Shown in pieces: positions 5,665-8,353 of a stretch of 8,353 bases of DNA. The stretch spans positions 1-8,353 of the forward strand of contig JAEDFL010000067.1 of assembly GCA_016292785.1 (NCBI GenBank). Direction: 5' to 3'. How positions within the stretch are numbered: the first letter of the stretch is position 1; each line of letters starts with the position of its first letter. Position numbers and translations under genes: made by a program. The stretch comes from Clostridiaceae bacterium. Lineage in GTDB: Bacteria > Bacillota > Clostridia > Oscillospirales > Acutalibacteraceae. The notes under the pieces were generated by a model. The model was given only the letters and a program-made list of their open reading frames with translations, was not told the DNA's origin and did no database searches.

Positions 5665-7266
5665 ATGATTAGAGTAAATGAAATTAAAACTCCGCTTGAG
5701 GGTACATATGACGATGTTCTTGCGGCAACGGCAAAGGCTTTGCGAATTGCCAAAAGGAAAATTCTTTCGCTGGAGATCGTCAGGAAATCTCTCGATTCAA
5801 GGAAAAAAGAAAATCTCTTTTTCGTTTACAGCGTCAATGTGACCGTTGACGGCGACGAGGCGGAAATACTTGCAAAAAGCAAAAACAAAAAAGCGGCTTC
5901 GGTCGAGCCGTTTACCTATGTTATGCCCGAAAACAGGCGAAAAAGCGAGCTGAGACCGATCGTTGTCGGCTTCGGTCCGGGCGGAATATGGGCGGCGCTG
6001 ACACTTGCAAGGGCAGGGCTCAGACCGATCGTCCTTGAACGGGGACGTGACATTGACGCAAGAACTGCCGACGTCAACCGCTTCTGGACGACGAAAAAGC
6101 TGGACGAAACCTCAAACGTTCAGTTCGGAGAGGGCGGTGCAGGCACTTTTTCCGACGGAAAGCTCACAACGGGGATTAAAGATAAGCTCTGCCGCAAGGT
6201 TTTTCTTGATTTTGTCGAATACGGCGCACCCGAAGATATTCTCTATTCATGGCGGCCGCATATCGGCACCGACAAGCTCGGTCAGGTCGTGAAAAACATT
6301 CGTGAAGAGATCAAGCGGCTCGGCGGCGATGTATATTTTTCCTGCTGTTTAACCGATATAATAATCGCCAACGGTGTTGTCCACGGCGTCACCTATAAGA
6401 ACGAAAAGGGCGAGCTGATAGACCTTGAAACCGACAGCGTAATTCTTGCCGTAGGTCATTCGGCAAAGGACACGGTGGAGATGCTCTACCGCAAAGGCCT
6501 TGACATAATGCAAAAGCCGTTTTCCGTCGGCGCAAGAATTGAGCATCCGAGGGAAATGATCGACAGGTCGCAGTACGGCGATTTTGCAGGTCACCCGGCT
6601 CTCGGTGCGGCTGACTACAAGCTCTCCAACCACTCTCTGCACCACAGAGGCGCATACACCTTTTGTATGTGTCCGGGCGGCACGGTCGTTGCGGCGGCGA
6701 GCGAGAACGGCGGAGTGGTCGTAAACGGAATGAGCAACTATGCCCGTGACGGCGAAAATTCAAACTCTGCTGTGCTGGTCGGCGTTGAGCCTGAGGACTT
6801 CGGAAGCGATCATCCTCTTGCCGGCTTCAAGCTTCAGCGTGAAATTGAGGAAAAGGCGTTTGTCTGCGGCGGCGGTGATTTTACCGCTCCGGCTCAGCTT
6901 GTCGGCGATTTTCTTCAGAATGTCAAATCAACTCAGCTCGGAGATGTAAATCCGTCCTGCGCCACGGGAGTTAAGCTCGGCGATATCCGTCAGGTTCTTC
7001 CGCAGAAGGTCACCGAGGCTATGGCGGCGGCGATCGTGAAATGGGGAACTCAGCTCAAGGACTTTGACCGTCCCGATGCGGTGCTGACCGCTCCCGAAAC
7101 GAGGTCATCTTCACCCGTGCGTATTATGCGAGATGAATTTTTCCAGTCGCTCAAGGTCAGGGGACTTTATCCCTGCGGCGAGGGCGCAGGCTATGCAGGC
7201 GGTATTGTCTCGGCCGCCGTTGACGGAATACGCTGCGCTCACGCAGTTCTCGGCGACGAATTTTAA
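5665..7266 (+). CDS. FAD-dependent oxidoreductase, COG2509-like, function unknown
   Basis: A 533-residue cytosolic flavoprotein. Residues 1-92 form a basic N-terminal domain seen before the dinucleotide fold in this family. A Rossmann motif follows at 98-125: PIVVGFGPGGIWAALTLA, with GxGxxG at 102-107, ending in LERG, where Glu125 would bind the FAD ribose. Further family-like blocks are NVQFGEGGAGTFSDGKLTTG (151-170), VILAVGHSAKDTVEMLYRKG (259-278), FCMCPGGTVVAAASENGG (333-350) and PCGEGAGYAGGIVSAAVDG (503-521), the last being the C-terminal FAD-contact segment. This matches the uncharacterised FAD-dependent dehydrogenases of Firmicutes; their substrate is unknown to me. Cys334 and Cys336 (CxC) sit in a conserved-looking loop and could be redox-active, which is inference. 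An AGGATGG ribosome binding site precedes the ATG, and the gene starts 13 bases after the previous stop, suggesting an operon. Confidence 0.93.
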   Translation: MIRVNEIKTPLEGTYDDVLAATAKALRIAKRKILSLEIVRKSLDSRKKENLFFVYSVNVTVDGDEAEILAKSKNKKAASVEPFTYVMPENRRKSELRPIVVGFGPGGIWAALTLARAGLRPIVLERGRDIDARTADVNRFWTTKKLDETSNVQFGEGGAGTFSDGKLTTGIKDKLCRKVFLDFVEYGAPEDILYSWRPHIGTDKLGQVVKNIREEIKRLGGDVYFSCCLTDIIIANGVVHGVTYKNEKGELIDLETDSVILAVGHSAKDTVEMLYRKGLDIMQKPFSVGARIEHPREMIDRSQYGDFAGHPALGAADYKLSNHSLHHRGAYTFCMCPGGTVVAAASENGGVVVNGMSNYARDGENSNSAVLVGVEPEDFGSDHPLAGFKLQREIEEKAFVCGGGDFTAPAQLVGDFLQNVKSTQLGDVNPSCATGVKLGDIRQVLPQKVTEAMAAAIVKWGTQLKDFDRPDAVLTAPETRSSSPVRIMRDEFFQSLKVRGLYPCGEGAGYAGGIVSAAVDGIRCAHAVLGDEF

Positions 7267-7267
7267 G

Positions 7268-7296
7268 TTGATATTGAATATAATGTATGTTATACT
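7268..7296 (+). promoter_or_regulatory. Promoter of the ligase-like gene
   Basis: TTGATA (7268-7273) and TATACT (7291-7296) are separated by exactly 17 bases. The spacer ends in TGT, adding an extended -10 TG. This fits a housekeeping sigma-A promoter. The -35 box begins two bases after the flavoprotein stop codon. Transcription would start near 7303, leaving a leader of about 20 bases. A second TATAAT (7279-7284) lies inside the spacer but has no matching -35. Confidence 0.65.
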
Positions 7297-7322
7297 GACA
7301 GAAGCTCTGAAAAAGGAGGCGA

Positions 7323-8353
7323 TTGTTTACGAAAACACGACTGAGCGAAAAAATGGAGCAGAATAAGGCGATTGGAAAGCTTCGCATTTTTCTCTGCTCA
7401 AAAGTATTTATGATAATTCTCTGCGTTATCGGTGCGGCTTTTGTCATCGCAAGAGGCAAGGGCGATATTATGCCCCTCGTTTACGGCAATCTCGTCCTCG
7501 GAGCGATACTTTGCTTTATCCTCGTTGTCTGTGATGACCTTATCGCAACGCTGATGCCGTTTCTTTTGATAAGCTGTATCTCGATTAAATGCTACAATTC
7601 CTTTGATATTTATATCAAGCTTTTGCCGCTGGCACCGCTGATCGTTGCTGTTCTGATATTTCATTTCGTCGTCTATCGGCGAAAGCTCGACATGGGCAAG
7701 ACCTGGCCGGGAGCGGCGGCAGTCGCCGTTGCGGTCACGCTCGGAGGTCTCGGCAAAATAACCGCCGCCGAATATTTCAGCGGCACGGCTCTTTTCTACA
7801 CCTTCGGTCTCGGAATAGGTATGTTCCTGATGTATATGATAATGAACACCCACTATCACGCAAGCGACAAGTATGTTCTGCGGCTGAAATTTTCCTTTAT
7901 AATGATGCTGACCGGACTTTTCTGTGTGTTTATGATCGTTCATCATTACATACTTTTCTGGCCGAACTTCATGGCGAAGCTCAGCCCGATATATTTTCAA
8001 TGGAGAAATAACGCATCGACTATCCTTATGCTGTCAATGCCGTTCTCTTTCTATCTGTCGATTCACAAATATCCGTTCCTTTTCGTCGGCGGATTGCAAT
8101 ATATTGCAATCCTTTTCACCGGCTCAAGGGGAGGTGCGCTCGGCGGCACTATCGAATGTGCGCTCTGCCTGATCGTGCTTGTCTACTGCGATAAAAAGAA
8201 CAGAAAAAAGACGCTGATAACCATTGCTTCGATCGTAACGGTTGCCCTTTCCGTCTTCATCGTTCCGCTGATGGATTTTTTCGGACCGGTGCTGATGAGG
8301 CTTGCCGGCGGCGACTCAATCCGTGAGGGACTTATCCGCCGTGCGCTTGAGGA
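7323..8353 (+). CDS. O-antigen ligase/Wzy-like polytopic membrane protein (3' end outside window)
   Basis: The frame is open from 7323 to the right edge, giving at least 343 residues with the C-terminus missing. About ten or eleven hydrophobic segments are visible, the clearest at roughly 22-43, 50-70, 76-90, 100-118, 129-144, 153-175, 189-211, 230-247 and 299-318. WRNNASTILMLSMPF (227-241), LFTGSRGGALGG (264-275) and GGDSIREGLIRRALE near the edge match the O-antigen ligase/Wzy_C pattern, including the SRG motif. Such proteins polymerise or transfer lipid-linked glycans at the outer face of the membrane; in a Gram-positive-like cell the product would be a capsule or wall polysaccharide. The start is uncertain. 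A TTG at 7323 has AAAAGGAGG upstream but only 3 bases of spacing. An in-frame ATG at 7353 has only a weak site, and using it would shorten the protein by 10 residues. The gene has its own promoter. Confidence 0.82.
   Translation, partial: MFTKTRLSEKMEQNKAIGKLRIFLCSKVFMIILCVIGAAFVIARGKGDIMPLVYGNLVLGAILCFILVVCDDLIATLMPFLLISCISIKCYNSFDIYIKLLPLAPLIVAVLIFHFVVYRRKLDMGKTWPGAAAVAVAVTLGGLGKITAAEYFSGTALFYTFGLGIGMFLMYMIMNTHYHASDKYVLRLKFSFIMMLTGLFCVFMIVHHYILFWPNFMAKLSPIYFQWRNNASTILMLSMPFSFYLSIHKYPFLFVGGLQYIAILFTGSRGGALGGTIECALCLIVLVYCDKKNRKKTLITIASIVTVALSVFIVPLMDFFGPVLMRLAGGDSIREGLIRRALE
8091..8112. repeat. Perfect 22-bp palindrome inside the ligase-like gene
   Basis: Two 11-base halves, GGATTGCAATA and TATTGCAATCC, are exact reverse complements with no spacer. 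The palindrome lies in frame over codons 257-264, encoding GLQYIAI and the start of the next codon, within a membrane segment just before the SRGG motif. It is followed by TTTT. It could form an RNA hairpin of about 9 bp or be a protein-binding dyad. Confidence 0.85.

Noticed and set aside
7283..7366. A 27-codon ORF (ATG at 7283) as a leader peptide before the ligase-like gene
   Set aside because: Its ATG lies upstream of the predicted transcription start, it has no ribosome binding site and it overlaps the start of the larger gene.
7398..8000. A 200-codon open frame on the - strand, opposite the ligase-like gene
   Set aside because: Its translation is hydrophilic and low in recognisable structure, whereas the + strand frame has regular membrane helices and ligase motifs.

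Overview
The window looks like a housekeeping stretch of a Clostridia chromosome, most likely from the Oscillospiraceae/Ruminococcus group. This is inferred from a mid-range GC content, AGGAGG-type ribosome binding sites, AT-rich intergenic promoters and the gene families present: DUF951, an ApeA-type M18 peptidase and a COG2509-type flavoprotein. I cannot name a species.

Layout. The left edge holds the 5' part of a leftward gene whose product resembles the S1-like RNA-binding proteins of Clostridia. An AT-rich divergent intergenic region (251-410) follows, with an extended -10 promoter firing rightward. Everything right of it is on the + strand: a 61-residue DUF951 protein with four cysteines; prfA (release factor 1); one continuous ORF fusing Sua5/TsaC-type threonylcarbamoyl-AMP synthase to dephospho-CoA kinase (CoaE); an M18 zinc aminopeptidase; a three-helix membrane protein of unknown function; and a COG2509-like FAD-dependent oxidoreductase. 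Directly behind that stop codon a well-formed promoter drives a polytopic membrane protein of the O-antigen ligase/Wzy family, which is cut by the right edge.

How the genes fit together. DUF951, prfA and sua5-coaE are closely spaced (36 and 4 bases). They probably form a translation-linked transcription unit covering peptide release, the tRNA t6A37 modification precursor and the last step of CoA synthesis. The aminopeptidase, the membrane protein and the flavoprotein follow at gaps of 91, 19 and 13 bases with no convincing terminator between them, so read-through is plausible. The ligase-like gene appears to start a new unit, perhaps a surface polysaccharide locus continuing outside the window.

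I see no mobile element, CRISPR array, tRNA, rRNA or defence system, and no clear new multi-gene system. The points most worth a second look are the Sua5-CoaE fusion, a perfect 22-bp palindrome inside the ligase-like gene, a 10-bp dyad on the DUF951 promoter and the uncharacterised membrane protein.
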